Assembly: GCF_046542825.1 (NCBI RefSeq)
Contig: NZ_JBKHAQ010000098.1
Location: forward strand, 1-10,394
From: Rhodosalinus sp046542825
Lineage (GTDB): Bacteria; Pseudomonadota; Alphaproteobacteria; Rhodobacterales; Rhodobacteraceae
Direction of reading: 5' to 3'
DNA length: 10,394 bases
Under the pieces are notes generated by a model. It was not told the DNA's origin. It made no database searches and saw nothing but the letters and a program-made list of their open reading frames with translations. Both the position numbers and the translations under genes were made by a program. Each line of letters begins with the position of its first letter. The first letter of the stretch is position 1. Below, piece after piece: positions 1 to 7,004 of this stretch.

Positions 1-208
1 GCGCCGCGCAGCAGGTTCGTTGCCGCAACGTCAGCCCATGCCCGCGCGGCTCCTGCCGGCACAGGCGTACTCGCGTCCGATCGGCGTGCCGCCGGCGATG
101 CATCGGCTTGGCAGTCCTTGGCCCGGCGGCGGCGCTGCGGCGCGCACTTTCGCGCGCAGGCGATTCGGGCGCATCGCCCGCGCCGTCCTGCCACGCGCGC
201 CATGCGCG
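1..208. other. Gene-free region downstream of phaC
   Basis: No convincing gene is seen between the left edge and the phaC stop. Short open frames here have the composition of GC-rich background and match nothing I recognise. The stretch holds two compact dyads that could fold in the phaC transcript: one at 135-159 with a small bulge, and a 6-bp stem with a 3-nt loop at 166-180. Neither is followed by a T-run on the minus strand, so a classical intrinsic terminator is not shown. Confidence 0.5.
166..180 (-). terminator. Weak candidate terminator hairpin after phaC
   Basis: CGGGCG, a 3-nt loop, then CGCCCG form a perfect 6-bp stem 29 nt beyond the phaC stop codon. A second stem lies at 135-159. 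No U-tract follows on the minus strand, so if termination happens here it may be Rho-assisted. In a sequence this GC-rich, such stems are expected by chance, so the call is tentative. Confidence 0.25.
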
Positions 209-2212
209 TCACCGCTGGAAGACATAGGTGCCTGGGGCCTCTTCCTTCGGGCGATAGGTCTCGCTCCCCATGGCAGGCGGTGCCGTCTCGCCGCTTGACT
301 CTTCGCGCAGCCATTCGGTCAGCGCCGGCCACCAGGAACCGTCGCGCTGCTCGGCGTGTTCGCGCCATGTCTCGGGGGCAAGATAGCGCTCTCCCTCCCG
401 GGTGCAGCGGATCCGGTAGCTGCGCCCGGCATGGCCCGGCTCGCTGACGATGCCGGCGTTGTGGCCGCCGTTCGTGAGCACGAAGGTGATGTCGGTATCG
501 GCCACGAGGTGCAGCTTGTAGACCGACTGCCACGGTGCGATGTGGTCACGGGTGGTCGAGACGCAGAATATCGGCGCCTCGATGTTGCTGACCGCGACGG
601 GACCCCCGTTCAGTTCGAACTTGCCGTTCGAAAGCTGGTTCTCGAGGAAGAGACGGCGCAGGTATTCGCTGTGCATCCGGTAGGGCATGCGGGTGGAATC
701 GGCGTTCCAGGCCATGAGGTCGAACATCTCCTCCCGCTCGCCCAGGAGATACTCCTGGATGTAGCGTGACCAGATCAGGTCGTTGGACCGCAACAGCTGG
801 AAAGCGCCGGCCATCTGCTGGCTGTCCAGATAGCCGCGATCCCACATCATGTGTTCCAGATAGGACACCTCGCTCTCGCTGATGAAGAGCCCAAGCTCGC
901 CGGGTTCGCTGAAATCGGTCTGCGTGGCGAAGAGCGTCAGGCTTGCCAGCCGGTCCTCGCCGTCGCGGGCCATCTGCGCGGCCTTGGCCGTCAGCAGGGT
1001 GCCGCCCAGGCAATAGCCCACGCCGTGCACCTTGCGCCCGGGCACGATGGCCTGCACCGCGTCGATGGCCGCCTCGACGGCGGCGGCATATTCCTCCATC
1101 CCCAGGTCGCGATCGCGCGCATCGGGGTTGCGCCACGACATCGCGAAGACGGTGAAGCCCTGATCGACCAGATGCCGGATCAGCGAATTGTCCGGAGACA
1201 GATCCAGGATGTAGTATTTCATGATCCAGGCGGGCACGATAAGCAGCGGCTCGGCGGCGACCTTGTCGGTCTTGGGCGTGTACTGGATCAGCTCCATCAG
1301 ATGCGTGCGATGCACCACGCGGCCCTCGGCGGTGGCCAGATCCCGGCCGGGGACGAAATCCTCTGCGCCCACCGGCGGGCGGTCGCTTGTCAGGCGTTCC
1401 CAGTCCTCGACGAAATGCTCCGCACCGCGGATCAGGTTGCGCCCGCCTTCCTCGCGCGTGCGCTCGGCGACCACCGGATTGGTCCAGAGGAAATTCGTGG
1501 GCGAAACGAGGTCCAGCATCTGCCGGGTGACGAAGGAGACGACCTGTTCGTCATGCCGCTCGAGCCCGTCGACGTCGTTGGTCGCGCGATACCACCAGTC
1601 CTGCGTCAACAGGAAACCCTGCTGCATGAGGTTGTAGGGATACTGGTGCCATGCGTCGTCGTCGAAACGGTGGTCGTGCTCCATCGGCTCGATGCAGGGA
1701 TCGGCCTCGGCGCTCTGCGTCGCATGTGCTGCGAAGCCGAGAAAACGCGCCCATGACCGCGTCGCGTGATCGGCAAGCTGCACCTGCTTTCCCGGCGAAC
1801 TGGCGGCATGCAGCCACCACGTGAAGAATTTCGAGGTCAGGCCGAAAGGCGTCACGCCTGCCGTCATGCGCGCCAGCATCGCCTTGCTGGCCGCATCGAT
1901 GGCCATGATGCCGTGCTGCTCCTCGGGCGGCTGGAAATGGTAGGCGCGGTGAAACTCGGGCGGCTCGGCGGTCAGGCCATAGCGTTCCTCCCGCTGGGCC
2001 GTGACCTCGCCATGCTTCTGCGCCTCCGGCCGTTCGGCGGTCGTGTCCGCTGCCGGCCGATCGGCGGGCTCCTGCTGTCTCTCCGGCGGTTGCGGCGCGG
2101 CCGCCTGCTGCCGGCGCGGCGCGGGTTTCGCCGTCTTCGCCGACGTCCGGCTGTCCGGCGTCCGGGTCTTCTGCGCGCCACTCTGCGCGCTTTGGGTGGT
2201 GCGTCTGGCCAT
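209..2212 (-). CDS. phaC: Class I-type poly(3-hydroxyalkanoate) synthase (PhaC)
   Basis: This protein polymerises (R)-3-hydroxybutyryl-CoA into PHB at the granule surface. It has 667 residues, against about 590 for typical class I synthases. Residues 1-75 are a low-complexity tail rich in Ala, Pro, Gln, Arg and Glu. A PhaC_N-type region (about 100-290) and an alpha/beta-hydrolase core follow. The lipase-like box GYCLGG (399-404) carries nucleophile Cys401. Asp556 (in TTRDH) and His584 (in NGGHN) complete the triad, and the 28-residue Asp-His spacing equals that of the Cupriavidus enzyme. The C-terminus ends PGTYVFQR. AGGAGG sits 7 nt before the chosen ATG. It is the last gene of phaA-phaB-phaC, 24 bp after phaB. 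Function is confident; substrate chain length is inferred from the neighbours. Confidence 0.93.
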   Translation of the reverse strand: MARRTTQSAQSGAQKTRTPDSRTSAKTAKPAPRRQQAAAPQPPERQQEPADRPAADTTAERPEAQKHGEVTAQREERYGLTAEPPEFHRAYHFQPPEEQHGIMAIDAASKAMLARMTAGVTPFGLTSKFFTWWLHAASSPGKQVQLADHATRSWARFLGFAAHATQSAEADPCIEPMEHDHRFDDDAWHQYPYNLMQQGFLLTQDWWYRATNDVDGLERHDEQVVSFVTRQMLDLVSPTNFLWTNPVVAERTREEGGRNLIRGAEHFVEDWERLTSDRPPVGAEDFVPGRDLATAEGRVVHRTHLMELIQYTPKTDKVAAEPLLIVPAWIMKYYILDLSPDNSLIRHLVDQGFTVFAMSWRNPDARDRDLGMEEYAAAVEAAIDAVQAIVPGRKVHGVGYCLGGTLLTAKAAQMARDGEDRLASLTLFATQTDFSEPGELGLFISESEVSYLEHMMWDRGYLDSQQMAGAFQLLRSNDLIWSRYIQEYLLGEREEMFDLMAWNADSTRMPYRMHSEYLRRLFLENQLSNGKFELNGGPVAVSNIEAPIFCVSTTRDHIAPWQSVYKLHLVADTDITFVLTNGGHNAGIVSEPGHAGRSYRIRCTREGERYLAPETWREHAEQRDGSWWPALTEWLREESSGETAPPAMGSETYRPKEEAPGTYVFQR

Positions 2213-2236
2213 GTCTTGTCCTCCTGCGGTGCGGCC

Positions 2237-2968
2237 TCAGCCCATGCGGAAGCCGCCGCTGACGTTCATCGTCGTGCCGGTCACGAAGTCGGCCCCCTCG
2301 CCGGAGAGGTAGACCACGGCGCGGCCGATCTCTTCCGGCTCGGCAAGGCGCCCCTTCGGCACGTTCTCCAGAATGTTCTCCATGATCTTGTCGGGCACCT
2401 TCTCGACCATCGCCGTGTCGGCGTAGCCGGGCGCGATCGCGTTGACGGTGATGCCCTTCTTCGCCGTCTCGCGGGCGAGCGCGCGGGTGAACCCCTCGAT
2501 CCCGGCCTTCGCGGCGCAATAGTTGGTCTGCCCCGCCTGCCCGCGGGCGGCATTCACCGACGAGACGTTCACGATGCGCCCGTAACCGCGCTCGCGCATC
2601 CCCTCGATCACCTGCCGGCACATGTTGAACATCGAGCCGAGATCGACAGCGATCACCTGATCCCACGCCTCGCGCGACATCTTGTGGAACATCGCGTCAC
2701 GATTGACGCCGGCGTTGTTCACCAGCACGTCGACCGGGCCCAGGTCCTCTTCCACACGGGCCACGCCGTCGCGGCAGGCGTCGAAGTCCGCGACATCCCA
2801 CTCGTAAACGGGGATGCCCGTCTCTTCGCCGAAGGCGCGGGCGGTGTCGCCGCCGCCAAGATGCGTCGCCGCCACCGTGAATCCGGCCTGCCTGAGCGCG
2901 CGTGCGCTGGCCGCGCCAAGGCCCTGGACGCCCCCGGTGACAAGAGCGACTCGCTTGCTGTCCGACAT
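2237..2968 (-). CDS. phaB: Acetoacetyl-CoA reductase (PhaB), SDR family
   Basis: This enzyme reduces acetoacetyl-CoA to (R)-3-hydroxybutyryl-CoA, the monomer used by PhaC. It is a 243-aa classical short-chain dehydrogenase of normal PhaB length. Visible features are the Rossmann glycine motif TGGVQGLG (11-18), NNAG (84-87), catalytic Ser137, Tyr150 and Lys154 (YxxxK), and a PhaB-like C-terminus ending SGGFRMG. The NVSSVN and GQTNY segments match PhaB closely, which favours it over FabG. One oddity: the position that normally holds the tetrad Asn (the N of the NL motif before the S-Y-K residues) is Asp109 here, within AVDLGSMFN. AAAGGAG precedes the ATG by a short spacer. It lies 93 bp after phaA and 24 bp before phaC, consistent with one operon. 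Confidence 0.92.
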   Translation of the reverse strand: MSDSKRVALVTGGVQGLGAASARALRQAGFTVAATHLGGGDTARAFGEETGIPVYEWDVADFDACRDGVARVEEDLGPVDVLVNNAGVNRDAMFHKMSREAWDQVIAVDLGSMFNMCRQVIEGMRERGYGRIVNVSSVNAARGQAGQTNYCAAKAGIEGFTRALARETAKKGITVNAIAPGYADTAMVEKVPDKIMENILENVPKGRLAEPEEIGRAVVYLSGEGADFVTGTTMNVSGGFRMG

Positions 2969-3061
2969 CTTGGTCTCCTTTCAGACGGGCTTGCGTGCAA
3001 ACGGCGGCACCGGTTGCTTTCACGCGTCAACGCGGGTCGGGCCCGGTGCGGTCCCTCGCGT

Positions 3062-4249
3062 CTAATCGATCCGTTCCAGCGCCAGCGCGATTCCCTGCCC
3101 GCCGCCGATGCACAACGTGACCAGCCCGCGGCGCAGCCCGTCGCGGCGCATGGAATGCAGCAGCCGCACGGTCAGGATCGCGCCCGTCGCGCCGATCGGG
3201 TGACCGTGCGCGATCGCGCCGCCCTCGACGTTCACGATGTCCTCTGGAAGGTCCAGGTCCTGCATGACGGCGATGGCGATGGCGGCGAAGGCCTCGTTGA
3301 TCTCCACGCGCTCCAGGTCGGCGCGCGCCCATCCCGCCCGGTCGAGCGCCCGGTGCACCGCCGGCACGGGGCCAAGGCCGAACATGCCGGGCGCGACCGC
3401 GCCCACGCCGTGCGCCACGAGCCGCGCCATGGGAACAAGCCCCTGCGCCTCGGCCCAGTCGCGGCGGGCGACCAGCATCGCCGCGGCAGCGTCGTTGAGG
3501 CCTGGCGCGTTGCCCGCCGTGATGGTGCCGTCCTCGCGGAAGGCAGGGCTGAGCTTCGAGAGCGAGTCGGCGGTGGCATCGGGCCGGTTCGTCTCGTCCT
3601 GCTCCAGCCGCTCTTCGCCCTTCCGACCCCGGACCGTGACCGGAACGATCTCTTCCGCGAAGCGTCCGTCGGCCTGCGCCCGGGAAAAGCGCTGCTGCGA
3701 GCGCGCGGCCCAGTCGTCCTGCGCCTCGCGCGAAAGCCCCTTCTCGGCCACCAGATCCTCGGTATGCCAGCCGGAGTGCTCACCAGAAAAGGCGTCGAGC
3801 AACCCGTCGCGCAGGGTGGCATCCTCAACGGTGCCCGCCCCCATGCGGTAGCCCCATCGCGCCTTTCCGAGCATGTAGGGCCCCTGATCCATGCTCTCCA
3901 TGCCGCCAGCCAGCACGCAGTCCGCGTGGCCAAGCGCCACCTCCATGGCGGCGCTGGCGATGGCCTGCGCGCCCGAGCCGCAGACCCGGTTGACCGTCAT
4001 TGCCGGAGCGCTCTCGGGCAGGCCGCCATTCAGCGCCGCCTGCCGCGCCGGGTTCATCCCGGCGCCCGCCTGGATGACGTTGCCCATGATGGCGGCATCC
4101 ACCCGCTCGGGGGCAAGGCCGCTGCGGTCCAGAACCCCGGCGACGGCCTGCCGCCCGAGTTCGGTGGCTGGCACCGACGCCAGAGTGCCGCCGAAACGGC
4201 CCACTGGCGTGCGCAGGGGTGTGCAGAGAACGATTTCGGGCGTGTCCAT
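3062..4249 (-). CDS. phaA: Acetyl-CoA acetyltransferase (thiolase, PhaA-like)
   Basis: This enzyme probably condenses two acetyl-CoA into acetoacetyl-CoA, the first step of PHB synthesis. It is 395 aa, the usual thiolase length. The active-site set is complete: nucleophile Cys90 in NRVCGSG, NEAF (318-321), His350 in GHPIG and Cys380 in CIGGGQG. Two CoA-side segments differ from the typical biosynthetic thiolase. The loop usually written GNASG is GNAPG (Pro249), followed by NDAAAA rather than NDGAAA. The segment around His158 reads GEHSGWHTED, where a GxHMGxTAEN-like sequence is usual. AGAGGAG lies 7 nt before the ATG. It is first of phaA-phaB-phaC, so the role is inferred from position. A thiolase acting on other 3-ketoacyl-CoAs cannot be excluded. 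Confidence 0.88.
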   Translation of the reverse strand: MDTPEIVLCTPLRTPVGRFGGTLASVPATELGRQAVAGVLDRSGLAPERVDAAIMGNVIQAGAGMNPARQAALNGGLPESAPAMTVNRVCGSGAQAIASAAMEVALGHADCVLAGGMESMDQGPYMLGKARWGYRMGAGTVEDATLRDGLLDAFSGEHSGWHTEDLVAEKGLSREAQDDWAARSQQRFSRAQADGRFAEEIVPVTVRGRKGEERLEQDETNRPDATADSLSKLSPAFREDGTITAGNAPGLNDAAAAMLVARRDWAEAQGLVPMARLVAHGVGAVAPGMFGLGPVPAVHRALDRAGWARADLERVEINEAFAAIAIAVMQDLDLPEDIVNVEGGAIAHGHPIGATGAILTVRLLHSMRRDGLRRGLVTLCIGGGQGIALALERID

Positions 4250-4313
4250 GGCGATGCTCCTCTCGCCGCAGTGAGTTCCTTCCCATCAATCGCATGCCTG
4301 CCGGCGCCGCGAG

Positions 4314-4322
4314 ATTATCGCA
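4314..4322 (-). promoter_or_regulatory. Possible extended -10 promoter for the pha operon
   Basis: On the minus strand TGC-GATAAT forms an extended -10 element (TGn plus five of six bases of TATAAT). It would start transcription near 4307, giving a leader of about 58 nt before phaA. No good TTGACA-like -35 sits at 16-18 nt, as is tolerated for extended -10 promoters. It is one of few AT-rich hexamers in this gap. Confidence 0.35.
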
Positions 4323-4397
4323 GGTAAACGGGACATGCAGGGAACAGGCATGGCGACGGCCTTCCGGCGGTGCGACAGCAGCCTGCCGTGGTCGGCA

Positions 4398-4784
4398 TCA
4401 CGACCGCATCCGCAAGACCTCGGAGGGTTTGGCGACATCGAGCCGGTCGCGGTGGTCGAGCAGATGGTGATCGGCGCTCACCAGTGTCGCCCCCGTCGCC
4501 CGCGCCAGGGCGGCGAACTTGCGGTCCTGCGGGTCCGCCACGAAAGAGACCAGCGAGGGATCGCAACGCCCGGTGAATTCCGCTTCGGGCCGAAAGACGT
4601 CGGCAGCCATCTCCCACGACAGTCTGGGAATCCGCTCGAGAACATGCCGGATTTCGCGCCGCGTCGCCGCATCCCAGACCAGCGTGACGCGCCCGTCCCT
4701 GGCCGCTTCGAGCAGTTCCGCCGAGGCGCTTTGCGGATTGAAGCCCGCCGCGACGAAGACGTTGGTATCGTAGATCGCGCGCAT
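4398..4784 (-). CDS. PIN-domain protein (putative ribonuclease, VapC-like fold)
   Basis: This is a 128-aa single-domain protein of the PIN superfamily, Mg2+-dependent RNases that include VapC toxins. The N-terminus has DTN with Asp6 right after the first beta strand. Glu44 (in TRREI), Asp87 (in DPQDRKF) and Asp105 (in SADHHLL) complete the expected acidic quartet, so the site looks intact. The spacing and the DPQDRKF segment resemble the PIN group of predicted nucleic-acid-binding proteins more than classical VapC. The chosen Met places Asp6 at the usual depth. A longer open frame upstream overlaps the zinc-finger gene and reads as noise. GGAGG lies 14 nt upstream, rather far. The 112 bp before it are too short to hold a normal antitoxin gene. 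It lies 148 bp upstream of phaA, and its target is unknown. Confidence 0.75.
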   Translation of the reverse strand: MRAIYDTNVFVAAGFNPQSASAELLEAARDGRVTLVWDAATRREIRHVLERIPRLSWEMAADVFRPEAEFTGRCDPSLVSFVADPQDRKFAALARATGATLVSADHHLLDHRDRLDVAKPSEVLRMRS

Positions 4785-4896
4785 CGTCTCTGTGGCACCC
4801 TCCCGCCGTCTTGCCCGCCTGTCGCCGCCTCGACGCCGGATCGTCAGGTGCGCACACCGAGGGCTGGCATACATGCCGCGCAGGAGACGAGAGCCG

Positions 4897-5436
4897 TCAT
4901 CCCCGGTCCTGCGCCTTCGCCTCGCCGAAGGCTTTCGCGACATCGGACATGTCGGCAAAGCTGCGCTCGGGCAGGCGGGAAATGAGCTCCATCTCGGCCT
5001 GGCTGGCCTGGGATCGCGCATGCGCCTTCAGATCGCCCGTGGAGGCCGGAAAACTCATGCCGTCGCACAGCTGCGCGAGACGCGCGGCCGACACCGCCCC
5101 GGTGTCCAGGGCGGCCTCCCCGCCGCGGACGCTTGGCTGGTGGGTCGGTTTCTCCCGATGCGCGCGTATCTCGCCAAAGGCGCGCGCAACCTCGGCGGCA
5201 TCCCGGTATTCCCGGTCAGGCAGGCTTTCGAGGATCTCCGCGGCCTCCGGCGCGCCCCGGCGTCGCGCGTGATCGGCCAGCCTGCCGCGTGGCGCGGGAT
5301 AGTCGATGCCCGCAAGCGCGCGCTCCAGATCGGCGGCGGAGGGGGCGCGTTCCGGGTGGGAGGTCTGCATGTGGCGACGATACTCCGAGAGGGTGTCGAA
5401 CTCCGCTCCGCAAATCTCGCAAGCGTATTGGGCCAT
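4897..5436 (-). CDS. C2H2 zinc-finger protein with two DUF2795 modules
   Basis: This 179-aa protein has unknown function. Residues 4-27 form a textbook C2H2 finger: Cys6 and Cys9 (CEIC), Phe13, Leu16, His22 and His27, with spacing C-x2-C-x12-H-x4-H. Two copies of a roughly 55-residue module follow, at about 35-90 (with IDYPAP, LADHAR and LPDREY) and 117-172 (with MSFPAS, LKAHAR and LPERSF). I recognise these as DUF2795-like from the pattern of [hydrophobic]-[FY]-P, a mid-helix Ala-Arg, and L-P-[DE]-R. The start follows the stop of the preceding gene in the order TGA-G-ATG, so translational coupling is likely, with GGAGAGG inside the upstream gene. It has no signal peptide or membrane segment, so it is cytoplasmic. 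Nucleic-acid or protein binding through the finger is inference. Confidence 0.8.
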   Translation of the reverse strand: MAQYACEICGAEFDTLSEYRRHMQTSHPERAPSAADLERALAGIDYPAPRGRLADHARRRGAPEAAEILESLPDREYRDAAEVARAFGEIRAHREKPTHQPSVRGGEAALDTGAVSAARLAQLCDGMSFPASTGDLKAHARSQASQAEMELISRLPERSFADMSDVAKAFGEAKAQDRG

Positions 5437-5437
5437 C

Positions 5438-6433
5438 TCAGCGCACCTCTCCGATCGCTTTCGTGACGTCCGCCATCGTTTCGAACCGGCGGTCCGGGAT
5501 GGACCTGAGCAGGCCGATCACCTCTTCGGGGGCCTCGTTGCCCTGCGCGTGACGGACGAGACCCGCCCGGTCGGATGGAAACGACACCCCCTTGAGCGCT
5601 GCGGCCACGCCCGCCGCCGAGTCGGTCTTGGCCGCGGCCGCGCCGCCGCGCCGGCCGCCCTTGCTGCGGTCTCCCCGGGCCTCGACCGGGTCTGCCTCTT
5701 CCTTCGGTTCGGCAAATGTGCCGCTCCGCAGCGCCTCGTCCGGCCAGGCATCCGCATCGAGGCCGAAGGTGGCGAAGGGATCGGGCCGGCCATCGTCGGG
5801 GATGCTGAAGGGGGCTGTCTCTTCGTGCGCGCCGATCAGGACCAGTTGCGCGTTCTCGTGATCGAGCAGCCGCGGGTCCGAGACGTCGATCCATCGCTCG
5901 TCGGCGAATTGCCCGGCGATGTCTTCGGGATAGGCGGGTTTCTCTTTGGGAAATCCGGGCACCTCCACCGACGGGTTCCGCACGGCGATCACGTAGCGTG
6001 CCTCCTGCCGGATACCCAACGCCTCCTGCGCCGGGCCGGGCCGGCGCGGGGCGACGAGGCGATAGACAAGCTGGCTGGCGTCGTCGCCCGAGACGATGGC
6101 GTATCGCCCCGCGCCCGCGGGAACCGCCTCCGAGGTCTGCCGTTCACCGCGCGTCTCGGTGTCATAACGCACCGGATGCAGCGCCTTGCCGACGGCCTCC
6201 GGCGCGTCCACCATCGAAAGCAGCAGCCAATGCCGCTCGCTCGGGTCGGATTCGCCGGGCAGGATTCGGGGGAGGTGCTTGCGGCCGATCACGAAGAGAC
6301 GTGCGTGCCTGCCGTCGTCGGGCACGAGAGCGAGGAACACGCGCTCGAGATCGTCACGCCCCGACGGCTGCCGCACGCCGAGCCGTGTCCTGTAGAAGAA
6401 GTGGATTTCACCGCTCTCGACAGTGTTGGTCAT
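5438..6433 (-). CDS. Conserved unknown N-domain fused to a C-terminal DUF2795 module
   Basis: This 331-aa soluble protein has no assigned function. The N-terminal part (about 1-205) starts with EIHFFYR and looks like a folded alpha/beta domain (RVFLALVP, ARLFVIGRKHLP, RYAIVSG, ARYVIAV, AQLVLIGAHEE). I recall similar FFYR-starting uncharacterised proteins but cannot name the family. Residues 205-272 are a low-complexity linker, first acidic, then Arg/Gly/Ala/Lys-rich. The C-terminus (about 275-330) is a DUF2795-like module (VSFPSD, LVRHAQ, IPDRRF) matching the two in the next gene. I chose the Met at 6433, with AGAAGG 6 nt upstream, over the Met 15 codons earlier at 6478, which has no ribosome-binding site and an Arg-rich N-terminus. 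It is the first gene of the six-gene minus-strand block. Confidence 0.75.
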   Translation of the reverse strand: MTNTVESGEIHFFYRTRLGVRQPSGRDDLERVFLALVPDDGRHARLFVIGRKHLPRILPGESDPSERHWLLLSMVDAPEAVGKALHPVRYDTETRGERQTSEAVPAGAGRYAIVSGDDASQLVYRLVAPRRPGPAQEALGIRQEARYVIAVRNPSVEVPGFPKEKPAYPEDIAGQFADERWIDVSDPRLLDHENAQLVLIGAHEETAPFSIPDDGRPDPFATFGLDADAWPDEALRSGTFAEPKEEADPVEARGDRSKGGRRGGAAAAKTDSAAGVAAALKGVSFPSDRAGLVRHAQGNEAPEEVIGLLRSIPDRRFETMADVTKAIGEVR

Positions 6434-6439
6434 CGCAGC

Positions 6440-6445
6440 CCTTCT
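6440..6445 (-). promoter_or_regulatory. Ribosome binding site deciding the start of the 331-aa gene
   Basis: AGAAGG on the minus strand lies 6 nt from the ATG at 6433. The alternative upstream ATG at 6478 has no purine-rich stretch at a suitable distance, so the shorter protein is preferred. Confidence 0.5.
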
Positions 6446-6656
6446 CCCGTTCCGACGCCCGGCCCAGCCTGGCCGCACGCGCCGCCACCCGGCGGAAGCG
6501 ACGCTGCGTTCTCAGGTCAGACAAGTTGCGGCAGGCGGGCATGTTCCCGTCTCGGTGTCGTCGCAGCGCCCCGCGCCGGCGCGTGACAGCCCTGCCGGGC
6601 TTCCCGCACAGCACTTCGCGCCGCGAGGCAACTGACGACGGGGGGCTCCACGCCCC

Positions 6657-6681
6657 GGAACCCCGTCCCCGATCATCGATT
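6657..6681 (+). promoter_or_regulatory. Possible EcfG-like promoter of the small membrane protein gene
   Basis: GGAAC at 6657-6661 is followed after 15 nt by CGATT (or after 16 nt by GATT). This resembles the GGAAC-N16/17-CGTT consensus of the alphaproteobacterial general-stress sigma factor EcfG, with an imperfect -10. Transcription would begin about 30 nt before the ATG at 6719. A 5-mer such as GGAAC is common, so the evidence is modest. Confidence 0.3.
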
Positions 6682-6718
6682 GTGCCCGAGGAAAACCTGA
6701 AGACCCTGGAGGCCCGCA

Positions 6719-6955
6719 ATGGACGTATTCTGGTTCTGGTTTCTCATCCTCATGCTGGTGGTGCTTGTCTTTGCCTGGCCCAGCTGGCCCTACACATACG
6801 AGCGCTGGCCCTACCGCTACGGCGGCGGCTACCGCTACGCCGCACCGCTGGTGGCGGCGGGGCTCGCATTGCTGGTTCTGCTGCTGTTCTGGCTGGGGAT
6901 GCTCGCGATCGCCTGGCCGTGGGCGGTTGCTCCGGTTGCGCCGCCGCCCACCTGA
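6719..6955 (+). CDS. Small two-helix membrane protein, unknown function
   Basis: This 78-aa protein has two predicted transmembrane helices (about 4-21 and 42-68). A short loop joins them, packed with aromatic, Pro, Gly and Arg residues (from PSWPY to GYRY, about 21-40). The tail is Pro-rich. Tyr and Trp are unusually dense: ten aromatic residues fall within 20-40. GGAGG lies 7 nt before the ATG, and amino-acid composition is clearly membrane-like rather than that of a GC-rich shadow frame, so I consider it a real gene. It is divergent from the DUF2795 genes and convergent with the Cdc48 gene. No enzymatic motif is visible. It could be a small stress-related inner-membrane protein, but that is a guess. 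Confidence 0.7.
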   Translation: MDVFWFWFLILMLVVLVFAWPSWPYTYERWPYRYGGGYRYAAPLVAAGLALLVLLLFWLGMLAIAWPWAVAPVAPPPT

Positions 6956-6960
6956 GGCCT

Positions 6961-6990
6961 CGGCAGCGCCGCCGCTGGACGGCGCTGCCG
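6961..6990. terminator. Bidirectional hairpin between convergent genes
   Basis: A perfect 11-bp GC-rich stem (6961-6971 paired with 6980-6990) with an 8-nt loop lies 5 nt after the stop of the small membrane gene and 14 nt from the stop of the Cdc48 gene. This placement is what a shared terminator should have. T-runs on either side are weak, so termination efficiency is uncertain. Confidence 0.65.
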
Positions 6991-7004
6991 TGGTTCCCGC
7001 ATGA

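Noticed and set aside
31..225. Minus-strand 64-codon open frame at the left edge
   Set aside because: It overlaps the end of phaC in another frame, with Arg/Gly/Ala-rich composition and no motif.
1551..2666. Minus-strand open frame of 371 codons overlapping phaC and phaB
   Set aside because: It reads the phaB and phaC genes out of frame, and the product is Arg/Gly/Ala-rich without any motif.
4274..4278. GGAAC (minus strand) upstream of phaA as a promoter
   Set aside because: The matching -10 would fall on or past the phaA ribosome binding site, leaving no room for a leader.
1766..4327. Open frame of 853 codons on the plus strand
   Set aside because: It is antisense to phaC, phaB and phaA, all three clear genes with family motifs. 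The product is Arg/His/Gly/Leu-rich with no domain, as expected for a shadow frame in GC-rich DNA.
4293..4352. CATGCCTG / CAGGCATG inverted repeat upstream of phaA
   Set aside because: The 8-bp arms are 44 nt apart and flank the promoter candidate. It could be an operator, but no known PhaR-type site is seen and chance is likely.
4785..5021. N-terminal extension of the PIN protein to 207 aa
   Set aside because: The extension overlaps the zinc-finger gene, is Arg/Pro-rich, and would push the catalytic Asp far from the N-terminus where PIN domains normally have it.
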